Below are positions 22,651-33,842 of a stretch of 64,000 nucleotides of DNA, one piece after another (position 1 is the stretch's first letter; each line of letters begins with the position of its first letter). The notes below the pieces were generated by a model. It worked only from the letters and a program-made list of their open reading frames with translations, did no database searches and had not been told where the DNA came from. Made by a program: the position numbers and the translations under genes. The DNA comes from Stramonita haemastoma (Eukaryota; Mollusca; Gastropoda; Neogastropoda; Muricidae): contig CM060327.1 in NCBI GenBank assembly GCA_030674155.1, positions 19,226,355 through 19,290,354 of the forward strand, given 5' to 3'.

Positions 22651-22897
22651 TCTCTGTTTCCAAAAAACATTCGCCACTACCTGCACGTGTGCTAGTTTTC
22701 CCTTCCAAAGAATACCGCTGTGCTGCTCTGTTTTTCTTTCGAAAGAGTTCAACCCTGTTGCTGTGCTAGTAGGGTTTTTTTTCTTCTTCGAAAAAATGTC
22801 CGTCACTGTCTCTGTGCCCCCCTACCCCCAAAACCCCATCAACCCCCTCCATCCCTAATGTTGGGCGCTCTCTGTGTGCCATAGATTTTTGCAAAAA

Positions 22898-22951
22898 AAG
22901 GGGGGGGGGGGGGGGAGTTGAAGGAGTAGCGTTGTTTGGGGGGGGGGGGGT
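22898..22951. repeat. Poly(G) runs
   Basis: Two runs of more than 10 G within 55 bp. Confidence 0.9.
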
Positions 22952-23002
22952 AGTTGTTATTTTGTTTTGATTTTTTTTCTTTTTTGCACTCAGTGTACCA
23001 GT

Positions 23003-23005
<3 letters not shown>

Positions 23006-23096
<91 letters not shown>
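23006..23096. repeat. (TC)n microsatellite
   Basis: About 45 clean units. Confidence 0.98.
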
Positions 23097-23099
<3 letters not shown>

Positions 23100-23280
23100 A
23101 AATGTCAGATGGTTGGTGTTGCCTGTGTGCATTAAAAATAAAAACAAAACAAAAAAGCAAACAAATAAGCAGAAACGTTTGACACTGGTGTTGTGACTGT
23201 TTCTCCTCTGAAAATGTCAGGCGCAGGTGGAATGTGGAAAGCTTCCCTTTCCTCCCTCCTCTCCCCCCCCCTTCCCCCAA

Positions 23281-23406
23281 AACACACACACCACACACAC
23301 ACACACACACCACACACCACACACACACACACAACACACACACACACTCACACACTCACACACACACACACACACCACACACACACAACACACACACACA
23401 CACACA
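23281..23406. repeat. (CA)n microsatellite with CCA breaks
   Basis: CA runs of 6-12 units split by ACCACA or AACACA. Reads as UG repeats in the CELF-like gene's sense. Confidence 0.96.
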
Positions 23407-24534
23407 ACGATTCCTCCTCTCTCCCAATATTTGCAGTTGGTGGTTAGCAGTTTGTTTTTTCAAAAATAAATTTGGGGCACCGTCGATAAAAGCAGTTTGT
23501 TTTCTTCTTCTTCTTCCCCTCTCCCCCCCCCCCCCCTTTCACCTCCCTTGCCCTGTCAATCAAATGTCTAACCTTGGCGATCCGGCAGATTGTTATTCTC
23601 TGACAGTGTTTGGCAGTGGCAATATGGCAGTTTTTCAATTCAAAGAATGTTTGCCACTGGCACTGTGCCAAGGGAAGTCTTTTTTCTGTAAAAGAAAAAG
23701 TCAGTATCTGTTATGGAGGGTTTTTTTTCACTCAACGTTTTGGTGCTGTGTTTCTTTTTTCAGTATCTGAAAAATATTATTTATTTTATTTTCCAGATAG
23801 GTATACAACTGTATAGAGGTGTTTTTTTTTCTATAACATAGTGTAGTTCTAGTGATTTGATGTAGTTTTTCGTCCTAAAATTTTGGATGCTGTATGCTTT
23901 TTTGTGTGTAAAAACTATGCCAGATAGAAGTGTATTGATAGTTTTCTTTCTTTTTCTCCCAAAAGGTTTGGTACAGTATGTCTGCCAGGTTTGTTTTTTT
24001 TTTTTTTCTCTCTCTCTCCTAAAATGTAAAGCACCAATGACGTGGCATGTGTTCAAGGGAAATGGCTGTCACTGATGCTAGGCAGTTTTTTTCCCCAACA
24101 TCAAGATATATGTGCCACGTTTTCTTTCATCCTTTTTTTTTCTCTTCCCACCTCTTCCCTACCTATACTCCTACCCCTCCACCCTTTGCAAAAAAAAAAA
24201 AGGAAATAATAATAATCAGCAGTAGTGACGTGGCAGTTTTTAATTAAAATGTTTGGCGCTGGATGTAGTCATTTTTCCTTGACAGTGTCTTGGCACTGAA
24301 TGTGTGCTATCATTTTTTTTCCTTCTCTCGGTTCCAAAATGGTGAGCTCTGGCCGGGTCTTGTGACGTGGCAGTTTTTTCATTGACAGTTTTGGCATTGG
24401 TAGTAGACATTTCCCCCCTTCCCTTCAAAATGTTTGGTGCTGAGTGTGTGCCAGTTTTTTTCATTTCTTTTTTTTTTCTACCCACAAAAATGTTTGGCAC
24501 AGGGCGGTGTGGCAGTGTGGTGGCGATCTTTGGG

Positions 24535-24970
24535 CCAGTGATAAAGACAGGGGGGAGGAAGAGGAGGAGGTGGGGGAAGGATCACCCCTCACCCCCCTCC
24601 TAACCCCCCTCACCCTCATCCTCCCACCCCCCTCCCTCCCACCCCTCCCCAACTTGAGGCCGCAGCTCCCCGCTATTCACTCTTCATCGATCTCTCCTGC
24701 CTCCTGTTCCCATAGCAACAGTTGCTGGCACTGAAAGCAACTTGTCTTGTAGAAAAGCTTTATGTCTGTATGAGCAGGAGAGACGGTGAGAAAAGGAGAC
24801 GAGGGAAAGAGGGTGGAGGTGTATGGAAGGATGGAGGTGGAGGGGGGGGGGGGTTAGAGGTGGGGGTGGGGGGTAGGGACACGGAAGGAGAGAATAAGAA
24901 AGTGACAGAGAGGTACAGGGTGTGAATGACTGGGTGGGTGAATAAGTGCAGTAAGAGAGAGAGAGACAGA

Positions 24971-25001
<31 letters not shown>

Positions 25002-25364
25002 GGGGGGGGGGGGGGGCAAAGACAGACAGACAAACAGACAGACATACAGGGGTCAGAGTTCGTTTCGGAAGGGGTAACAGGGAGAGGTAGTGAAGGATCA
25101 GTAACAGTGGTATTGAGTAGTTGGTTTGATCCGGTTTCGTCTCTTGAGCTGTGTGTTTTTCTCAGAGTTAAGTTGTAAAGAAAATAGCAAACCAGGGAGA
25201 GTAGAGGAGACGAGATCGAAGTGGAGGGGGGGGGGGGGGGGTTGGGGGGGTTGGAGTGGGAGCAAAGCTACGAAGAAGGGGGTAGGTGGGGTGGGGTGAG
25301 ATGGTGGTAGAGAAATGCTTTGGGTACGTTTTGAATAGTATGGGGTACGAGGATTGGGAAGGGT

Positions 25365-25434
<70 letters not shown>

Positions 25435-25740
25435 ACAAAGACATGACGTACATGGGGGGAATGATGTGATGGGGAGGATGCCAAAAGATGAGGGGAACAG
25501 GGGATGGTGGGGGGTATGAAGGTGTGTAGAATGTAATGAGTGGTGGTGGCGATGGTGGTGGTGGTGAAGGGGATGGTGAGGATGGAGGTGGTGGTGGTGG
25601 TGCTTAGGGGATGAATGGAGGCGAGAAGACGTGGACGTCAGAATAGCGCGAGAGGAAGCAGAGGAGAGGTGGGGGGAAGCGGGGTGGGTGGGGGGTGGGG
25701 GAGTTGAAGAGGCAACCATAGAAAGATACAGGGTAGGGGG
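24535..25740. repeat. Purine/G-rich block with (GA)n and (GGT)n tracts
   Basis: GA at 24955-25000 and 25370-25432, G runs at 24840, 25000 and 25225, GGT triplets at 25535-25605. The 24560-24660 part is C-rich instead. No gene; Ser/Pro/His frames are artefacts. Confidence 0.85.
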
Positions 25741-26880
25741 AATTAGGGAAAGAATAGAGGCGGTGGGGAAGTAAGTAGTGAAATTGGGGGGGGGGTGCGG
25801 TGATATAGGGGTGTTAGGGATGGTGGTGATATAAGAGATGTTGGGGATATAATGATATAGGGATATCGGTGTTGGGGATATGATGATAAGGGGTATGTTG
25901 GGGTGTGGTAGTGATTAGAGGGTGGTTGTGTTTGTTATGTAAGGGGTATGGTGATATAGAGGTGTTAGGGTAGTGATATAATCTGGGGTATAATATATAG
26001 AGATGTTGGGGATGTAATGATATAGGGTTTCAGTGTTGGGGATATAATAATATGGGGTGTTGGATGGGTAGTGATAGAGGGGTGTTAGAGAGGTAGTGAT
26101 AAAGGGGTGCTGGGGATATAAGGATATGAGGGAGTTGATAACATATTGATATAGGGGTGTTGGAGGGTGTGATATAGGGGTGTTGGAGAGGTTGTGATAT
26201 AGGGGGGGTGTACAGGTAGTGATATAGGGGTGTTGGAGAGGTAGTGATATAGGGGTGGTGGAGAGGTAGTGATATGGGGATGTTGGGTCGGTGATGACAC
26301 ATAGCTGTTGCAGATATGATAATAAAGGTGTTTTTGGATAATGTGATGTAGGGGCGTTGGGAAGGTGGTGACATACATATTTGGATATAGTGGTGTAGGG
26401 GTGTTGGTGAGGGAGTTATATAATGATATTGGGGAGGTAGTGATATAGGGGTGTTGGGGATGTAAAGATATAGTCCTGAGTGTTTTAAATAAGACGATAT
26501 ATATGATGTAGGTAATATAATGTTATAGGGGTGTTAGTGATGCAATACCATATGGGTGTTGGGGATATAAAGATACAGGGATGTTAGTGATACATTGATA
26601 TAGGGATTTTGAAGTAAAGGGGTGCCGGAAATATAATGCTATACGGGAGTTGGGGATATAAAAGTATAGGCGTGCTGGTGATAATTATAATGATACATGG
26701 GTGTTGGGGATTATAGCGATAGTTGGGTGTTGGGGAACAAAGTGATACAGGTGTTTGGAAGAGGTAATTAAAGAGAAACATATAGCGGTATTGGGAAGGG
26801 AGTAATACAGGGGTATAAGGAAGATGATGATATATCAGGGTTAGGTAAGTAGTGAAGAGACAGGTGTAAGGCGAGGTAGA
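25741..26880. repeat. 25- to 27-bp G-rich minisatellite
   Basis: Clearest at 26140-26280: GTAGTGATATAGGGGTGTTG then GAGAG, about 25-26 bp. Units outside are longer and mutated (GATATAATGATATAGGGG-like). Confidence 0.9.
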
Positions 26881-26989
26881 GTCAAGTCAGGTCAAGTAAT
26901 CTATAGAACCAGGCCATCGGCCCGGGACAGAGGAGGCACAGAAGGAAAATAACGAGTTGATGTCGAAGAAATAGTGAAGGAAAATAAAG

Positions 26990-27780
26990 GATGTTCAGAG
27001 GATAGTGAGACAATGATGACAGTGGTGTCGGTGTAGAAGAGAAAAGAATAATACCGGGTTATTGGGTAGATAATAAGGGAATGATGAGGTGGTTTTGGGT
27101 AGGTAGTGGGAGAAGGGTATAGGGATTTGGGTAGATGATGAGAAAAAGATATATTGCGTTTTGGGGTAGTTAGTGAGAGAGAGAGACATTGGAGTATTTG
27201 GGAAAGTAATGAGGGCAAGAAATAGGGGTATTTGGGTAAGTGATGAGTGTAAGGTATAGGAGTATTTTGGGTAAGTAATGTGTAAGGTATAGGAGTATTT
27301 TGGGTAAGTAATGAGTGTAAGGTATAGGAGTATTTGGGTAAGTAGTGAGTGTAAGGTATAGGAGTATTTGGGTAAGTAATGTAAGGTGTAGGAGTATTTG
27401 GGTAAGTCATGGGAGTAAGGTTTAGGAGTATTTGGGTAAGTAATGAAAGTTATAGGAGTATTTGTGTAGATAATAAGGGCAAGATTTAGGGGGGTTTGTG
27501 TGAGTAACGAGGGAAAGATATAGGGGTATTTGTGTAGGGAATGCGGGCAAGATAATGATAGGGGTATTTGTGTAGGTAACAAGGGCAAGATAATTATAGG
27601 GGTATTTGAGTAGGCAATGAGGGAATGGTATAGGGGTATTTGTGTAGGGAATGCGGGCAAGATATGGGGGTATTTGGGTAGGCAATGGGGAAAAGGTTTA
27701 GGGTAAAGGAGAGGTAATGAAGGAACAGTTTTGGAGGGTAGTGAAGGAAAAAAGATACGGGCGCTGGGAGAGTGACCTAA
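26990..27780. repeat. 30- to 34-bp G-rich minisatellite
   Basis: Clearest at 27220-27420: GTAAGTAATGAGTGTAAGGT then ATAGGAGTATTTGG. The ATAGGGGTATTTGGGTAG part matches the 26-bp array's ATAGGGGTGTTGGGGA, so the two probably share ancestry. Confidence 0.9.
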
Positions 27781-28159
27781 AGACACAGTAATCGCGGAAA
27801 AATATAGGTTGCTGGTGAGGAAATGAAGAAAATATATAGAAGGTAGGTAGGTAGGTATAGGAGGAAGTAAAGCAAAAAATATAATGTATTAAAGAAATAA
27901 TGAACGAAAGATGTAAGGCGTTGATAATGTAATAAGTGGGAAATAAAGGACGTTTTCAGGAAATACAAATGATGGTGGTAAGGGAAATCTTTCAGGTTCT
28001 GGATGATAGTGAAGCAAAGATACAGGATACGGTAGAGACATGAGAAAGAAAATCTTCCGTCGAAGAGTAAACCAGTTATGGTTGGTGGCATATATGCCAC
28101 AAACATACCTAACATACAGTCTGCAAACTGGGAAGGGATGGTTTTGGCCAGGTTCTTTT
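27781..28159. other. AT/GA-rich sequence, decayed edge of the minisatellite
   Basis: AGGTAGGTAGGTA at 27841; otherwise nothing recognised. Confidence 0.5.
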
Positions 28160-28568
28160 CTTTCTTTTCGTTCCTTGGCTAGAGCTCCAAGGTTCACTGA
28201 TAGTGAAATTTTGTGTATGCAGCCGTTTTTACCCACTGTGAAAGTAGCAGCATTCATACTTCGTTTATGGTGTCTAAGCACGACACCAATGTGCATGCGA
28301 TTTTTAAATCAATATTGTCATCCGTTTCTATCAAACGCAATGGTCTACTTTTCCAAAAAGCAGAACGGGCTTAACATATGCACAAGATCTTCTGCGATCG
28401 TTTACTCTCTGGACCTCGGTTTATAGTCTCATCTGCAGAGTTTTCGAGGGAGTGGAGCTGGCACTGATGTTAACTCCAGGGCAAAAATCTCCTTGAACGG
28501 ATAAGGTTATGGCTCGAACTTGGGCCGTCAATGTAACGTAACTCTCTAGCCACTAGGCTACCCCGCCC
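28160..28568 (-). repeat. SINE-1, long form, minus orientation
   Basis: Module A at 28160-28265 (GTTCCTTGGCTAGAGCTCCA to GCAGCATTCATACTTCG). The body core at 28410-28435 reads GACCTCGGTTTATAGTCTCA. The head at 28500-28568 has a B-box complement GGCTCGAACTTGGGCC and an A-box complement TAGCCACTAGGCTA. All three modules are present. Confidence 0.87.
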
Positions 28569-28699
28569 CCTGTCAGGTTCAACTTGCCCTAAGTCACACT
28601 GCCTGATTTCAGAGCAGTTACCCAAGGACTTTTTAAATAAGGAGTTAAAGGACAAGAAATCACGAGGAGGAAGAAGAGAAAGAGAAATAGACAGAAGTG

Positions 28700-28945
28700 T
28701 TTGGGGGTACTAAAAGGAAAAAAATAAACAGGCTGCCAACCAGCCGTTTTGGCGAAGCGATAATTGCAGAGGTGGGTCAGCTTGCGTGTCTTGGTTTCGA
28801 TCCTCTTCCGAGGCACAATACGGTTGGAGAATCCCTTAGCCTTCAACTGGCAACAGACTCCAAGCCAGCAAAGTCTAGTGCTTTTCACACACAGTCTAGT
28901 AGCACCCGTTTCACAGATGCAGATTTTGGGGGTGTTGTTTAAATA
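28700..28945 (+). repeat. Putative tRNA-headed SINE, single copy
   Basis: CCGTTTTGGCGAAGCGATAA (A-box-like), then GGTTTCGATCCTCTTCC (B-box-like) about 45 bp later, then an unassigned body. No second copy in the window, so this is only a suggestion. Confidence 0.4.
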
Positions 28946-28965
28946 ACTAGCAGACCAACACTACA

Positions 28966-28967
<2 letters not shown>

Positions 28968-29028
<61 letters not shown>

Positions 29029-29139
29029 GTGTTCACGCGCGCGTGAGTGCGTGCGTGTGTGTACGTGTGTGTCTTTGTGTGTGTGTGTGTGTGTGTCTTT
29101 GTGTGTGTGTGTGTCTTTGTGTGTGTGTGTGTGTGTGTG

Positions 29140-29180
<41 letters not shown>

Positions 29181-29195
29181 AGTGAGTGAGTGTGC
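28968..29195. repeat. (TG)n microsatellite with CTTTG and GCGC breaks
   Basis: Long TG tract with a repeated GTCTTTGTG interruption. Confidence 0.97.
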
Positions 29196-29245
29196 GTCTG
29201 GTGCTTGCGAAGTCACGCATGTTCATGAGGGCTAATGTTTGTGTA

Positions 29246-29412
<167 letters not shown>

Positions 29413-29415
<3 letters not shown>

Positions 29416-29870
29416 GAGGCATGGGAAATCAATCTTTGTCAGGAAGAGAGCAAGAAGTGAGGGAAAGAAACACGGGAGTCAGGGAGAGAGAGATAGACAG
29501 ACTGACACAGACAAACACACAGACAGATAAAGGCAGAGAGATGTTTCGCAATCCTCCTGTTTTAAACAAAATAACACGAAAAAGAAAAAGAAAACTGTCA
29601 CAGACAGCGAAAATCGGAAAGTGGCCTTTTCTGCTAAAGAGAAAGAACGCCAATATGATTTAAATAGCTACATTTCAGTTTCACCATCTCCAAGAGGCAT
29701 CAATACATGCAGAATATTGCATATGTGCTACACGACATTCCCAAAACCGACTGGCACGGAAAGTATAGGTCGAAAGGGGAAGGATGGGAGGGAGTTACGG
29801 TGGGTAAAGATGAGGTGCAGTGTGTCTCTTCTCAATTTTTAAAAAATCTTTTAATTAAAAAAACCAGATT
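29413..29870. other. Unique sequence, nothing recognised
   Basis: GACA-rich at 29480-29540, otherwise mixed. No gene. Confidence 0.5.
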
Positions 29871-29871
29871 C

Positions 29872-30212
29872 TTTATTTCGAGGATAACGGATGAGCGCTT
29901 GTGTGCTTTTCTACATACAGCCCCGTGTGTACATGCAGTTTTGTAAATTTTATCATCAATTCCCACCGGCACAGTTGCCTACTCTTCCAAAAAGCAGAAC
30001 TGGTTTTAACATATGCACAAGATGTTCTGCGTGCGTTCGCACACGGGTCCTCGGTTTATAATCTCATCTGCAGGACTCACTGGGCAATGAAGTCGACAGT
30101 GGTGTTAACTCCAGGGGGAAAATCCCCAGGAATGAGCGGTTAGGTGGTGGCTGGAACCCGGGCCGTCAGATCGCGAGCACAACGCTCTAACCACTAGGCT
30201 ATCCCGTCCCCT
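29872..30212 (-). repeat. SINE-1, short form, complete
   Basis: The best-preserved head: on the minus strand GATAGCCTAGTGGTTAGAGC (A-box) and a GGGTTCCAGCC B-box. Core at 30050-30072, AGTGGTGTTAACTCCAGGGG block at 30095, then body words, ending in the tail TTTATTTCGAGGATAACGGA. No module A. Confidence 0.9.
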
Positions 30213-30374
30213 CAAATCAGGCTTTGCGTCATAGAAAGGGAACTCGTTTGCAGAGACTCAGGCTTCGGCCTACAACTGACATCATTGAAGGAACTTGGTA
30301 AAGAGCTCTTCAGTGCTGTGTGCAAAATGACCCTTAAAAGGAGTAAAAGGAGGTCGGAGAGGAGAACAAGAAGA

Positions 30375-30379
30375 AACAA

Positions 30380-30433
<54 letters not shown>

Positions 30434-30482
30434 GATGATGAGGGAGGAGGAGGAGGAGGAGGAGGAGAAGAAGAAAAAGAAA
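30375..30482. repeat. (ATG)n-(GAG)n microsatellite
   Basis: About 18 GAT triplets then about 8 GAG triplets. Gives Met and Glu runs in translation. Confidence 0.97.
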
Positions 30483-30871
30483 GAAAAATATCCAGAAAAA
30501 AAGCGCGTCTGTTTAAAATACATTAGCAGATGCTGAACCAAGAGCATAACTTCAGTGCGCTAGTAATGCCTCAAAGCCCTATGGCTTGTGTGTTTGCGAG
30601 TGTTCGCATGTGTGTGTGCAAAAAAAAACACGTACATGCAGGTGTATGTACCCATGTGCTTTGTTGATGGATATGCGTGAGTACGTGCATGTAGACACAC
30701 TACACCCTTTGTAATCTATAGGTCTGACTAAGTGAAAATTTTGGGGGATAGATTTGAAACAAAACAAAACAAAACAAAAATGTTTGGATTTGTGCCGTAC
30801 AGTTCGCGCGCGTGTGTGTGCGTGTGTGCACATCCATCAGTGCGTATGTGCCTACACGTGCACACATTGTA

Positions 30872-30915
30872 CTTTCTTCAGTTTAAAGTCTGTTCACTCG
30901 AAGTGATATTAGACA
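30872..30915 (+). repeat. Dispersed repeat E, copy 2
   Basis: CTTCAGTTTAAAGTCTGTTC, then ACTCGAAGTGATATTAGAC, as at 10738-10790. Here, too, it runs into TG repeats. Confidence 0.65.
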
Positions 30916-30917
30916 CA

Positions 30918-31212
30918 CATTGTGTGTGTGTTTATGTGTGCGTGTGTGTGTTTGTGTGTATGTGTGTGTTTGTGTGTGTGTGTATGTGTGTGATTTAGAC
31001 AGGCAACTTTGTGTATGCGTGTGTGCGTGCGTGTTTGTGTGTGTGCGTGCGTGCTTGCGTGTGTGCGTGCGTGTATGTGTGTGATTTAGACAGGCAACTT
31101 TGTGAGTGTGTGTGCATGCGTGCGTGCGTGTTTGTGCTTGCGCGCGCGTGTGTGTGTATGTGTTTGTGCGTGTGTGTCTGTCTGTCTGTGCGTGTATGTC
31201 TGTCTGTCTATC
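30918..31212. repeat. (TG)n region with a 91-bp internal duplication
   Basis: TGATTTAGACAGGCAACTTT occurs at 30991-31010 and 31082-31101 inside TG repeats, spaced exactly 91 bp. Confidence 0.93.
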
Positions 31213-31375
31213 TTAGAATAGATAAGACAAAACTTATGAAGAATAAACTTAAGAAAGTAGAATTAATATTCAGATTATGCCGTAGAATAAATGCAAATAA
31301 AATTGCAACTTCAAATAATGAGCTCTCTCAAGAATTGAAAATTTGAACGGTTTTAGAAAGTGATGAGGGAGAGAT

Positions 31376-31406
<31 letters not shown>

Positions 31407-31710
31407 GAGGGTAAGGCAAGGCAAGGCAAAACAAAAGATTGCAATTTCAAGACAATAGATGAACACTCGTGCGAGCGCGCGCGTGTCTGTGTGTCTGTGT
31501 GCGCGCTTGCTTTTGTTACTGTTGTTGTTGTTGGTTTTTTTCCACTTCATTCTCCATCTTTATTAGAAATTGACATTACAGCATATCCGTGATAAATCAT
31601 ATGATATCTAATAAGGATGAAAATCGATTTCCATCGTAATGAACATATATCATTATATGCACAAAGGACATTCTTGTCACTGAAAAATGAATTATGCACA
31701 TTCCTAACCT
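31213..31710. other. AT-rich unique sequence and (GACA)n
   Basis: GACA repeats at 31375-31400 and a short GCGC tract at 31475. No gene seen. Confidence 0.5.
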
Positions 31711-31711
31711 A

Positions 31712-31816
31712 CGGTGAGAGAGAGAGAGGAGCGAGAGAGAGAGTGTGTGATGAGAGAGAGTGGGAGAGAGAGAGATGTGTGTGTGTGTCGCGCGGCGTGC
31801 TGCTTGTGTGTGTGTG

Positions 31817-31865
<49 letters not shown>
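31712..31865. repeat. (GA)n-(TG)n microsatellite
   Basis: GA with GCG/GTG breaks, then about 27 TG units. Confidence 0.96.
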
Positions 31866-31868
<3 letters not shown>

Positions 31869-32100
31869 ACCCCAGACTTAATTGTAAATCGGCCTTAGGC
31901 CACAGTACAAAAGCATATTGGGTACACGGAGTGGGTATATGACATAAGTGATATATAAATATGTATGAAGAAATGTATCAAAACGGTTATGACAACAGAA
32001 GTAACACATCTATATCGTAAGTATATATGCTGGAACATGTGCATTTCAAGCGGTTCATATTCAACAGTGTGATCAACATAAGAATCAGTTTCTTTAAAAA

Positions 32101-32140
32101 AAATATATAAATATATATATATTATATATATATATATAAA
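32101..32140. repeat. (AT)n tract
   Basis: Interrupted TATA run. Confidence 0.9.
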
Positions 32141-32238
32141 CTATCTGATTTCTTATTTTGGTTACATGAAAAAGAAATCGTGATAATTGGTATCTGTCAG
32201 CAGGTTTTGAAGCTCGAAGTAAGAGATACAAAGGACGT

Positions 32239-32326
<88 letters not shown>

Positions 32327-32328
32327 GG

Positions 32329-32396
<68 letters not shown>

Positions 32397-32462
32397 TAGA
32401 CAGACAGAGAGTGAGAGATACAGACCGACCGACCGACCGACCGACAGACAGACAGAGAGGGA
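32239..32462. repeat. Compound (GA)n-(GGCA)n-(GACA)n-(GACC)n
   Basis: GA 32239-32322, GCAG 32326-32358, GACA 32358-32405, CCGA 32424-32445. Related motifs step by single-base changes. Confidence 0.97.
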
Positions 32463-32699
32463 GGGATGCGTGTGTATGTGAAAAACAAAGAGGGAATAGC
32501 CACCCATCCACCCCGTTAATCTACCTGTTCTCACGGCCCTCTCCATGTTCTACGTCAAGACCCATGTCTGAAAAGACGCACGAGGTACTTTCAGAAATTA
32601 ATAGGCAGACCCCTCTGACGGCAAGTTGCGTAGGTTCGCAGGCGTAGTTCCTATGTGATCAAAGGCTCAGACACTCCGCTTTCACCGTTTGCAAAGATG

Positions 32700-32790
32700 T
32701 CGTTGATTGGTCCTGACAGAATTACGTGACGTCACCTTCACACCGAGCCTGAAATTGAGACTTTTTCAGTAAACACTGTATAAAAAAAAA
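32700..32790 (+). promoter_or_regulatory. Promoter-like cluster (inverted CCAAT, CRE, TATA)
   Basis: ATTGG at 32706-32710, a perfect TGACGTCA at 32727-32734 and TATAAAA at 32779-32785 lie in one unique, non-repetitive segment at promoter-like spacing. No transcript or coding region is evident downstream, and the motifs are short. Speculative. Confidence 0.25.
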
Positions 32791-33084
32791 GTTATGAAAG
32801 CAAAAAAAAAAAAAAAAAGTCGGAGAACAACGCACAGGAAATCTACAAAGATTTGAAAGTATTTGTGATATCAACAGTCAGAATATGACGGGATGAATTT
32901 ATGTTAAACAACAACAATTAAAACAAAACCCAAGGGTTTATATGGTCAAAACGAACAAACTGGTTGGTAAGAACTTAGAACAAGGGCGAGATCCATACTG
33001 TCGCTACGCTAGTAAGGCAGAAGCTAAACATTTGTATACACAACATAAGAATAATGCTGGCAGTATCGACGTGCATTGCATTAT

Positions 33085-33470
33085 AGTGTATTTTACTTTC
33101 AGTCACAGAAGATCTCTGTGCATGAAACTCGAGCTAATCTCCGCGAGGATAGCGCGTCGCCACAAGAGCAGCGCCATCGACTCGAATCAGTTTTCTGTCT
33201 ACACTGTATGTTTTTCTGTGGCTTTTTTCTACAGAATGTTGGCAGGGACAACCCTCTAATAGCTATGAAGGGGGGGGGGGTGTAGTTTTGTTGTTGTTGT
33301 TTGTTGTTTGCTTGTTTTTGTTGTTGTTGTTTTTTTTTTGGGGGGGGGCTGAATGTTGGGTTTTGTTTTGTAAGGGGGGTGTCCGCTATGCGACATTTTC
33401 ACAGGGAAACTTGGTTTATCGTTTCGTTTAAGAGGCTAACACCCAAATCGCCTCTCACAGCCTAACAGCA
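33085..33470 (-). repeat. SINE-2, partial, split by a T/G low-complexity tract
   Basis: GAAACTCGAGCTAATCTCCG, GCGTCGCCACAAGAGCAGCG and ACAGAATGTTGGCAGGGACA match the copies at 38505 and 40150. The core (CTTGGTTTATCGTTTCGTTT) follows at 33410 after a G run and TTG-rich insertion. The head is lost. Confidence 0.78.
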
Positions 33471-33760
33471 AGAAGAAAGTTTCAATTCCAACAGGCGGGT
33501 ATTTCATTATTGACCATTGATCCAATGACACTATTCTAAAACATTTTTTCACCGAGATCTTGATCCTAGGAAGCGTTACTTCTTACTGGGTGCCTTACAA
33601 TCTTAACACAAAACATAGGGAAACCAAAGAGAATATTGGTCGTAAGTGACTTGAGTTACTCAAAACGTTTGAAAGAGAGAAAACAAAACGATGTGTCCTG
33701 AATACAAATTGTTGTTGTAATATAACACAGAAACTGAGCTAATTAACACAACATGAAAGG

Positions 33761-33765
<5 letters not shown>
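33471..33765. other. Unique sequence, nothing recognised
   Basis: No coding signal. Confidence 0.5.
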
Positions 33766-33830
<65 letters not shown>

Positions 33831-33842
33831 AGGGGGGGAGGG
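33766..33842. repeat. (GA)n microsatellite
   Basis: About 33 units then G-rich. Confidence 0.98.

Larger units (their letters stand above)
22651..24560. repeat. Decayed ~42-bp array, segment 3
   Basis: Units are spaced by homopolymers: AAAAACATTCGCCACTACCT at 22663, AAAATGTCAGATGGTTGGTG at 23099, AAAATGTTTGGCGCTGGATG at 24246, AAAATGTTTGGTGCTGAGTG at 24426, AAAATGTTTGGCACAGGGCG at 24487. The pyrimidine block between units has expanded to T- and C-runs. Confidence 0.75.

Noticed and set aside
30150..30212. tRNA gene on the minus strand (A- and B-box present)
   Set aside because: It is the head of SINE-1: it continues into the SINE body, and the same happens at 5431, 28500, 48106 and 63060. 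No complete cloverleaf.
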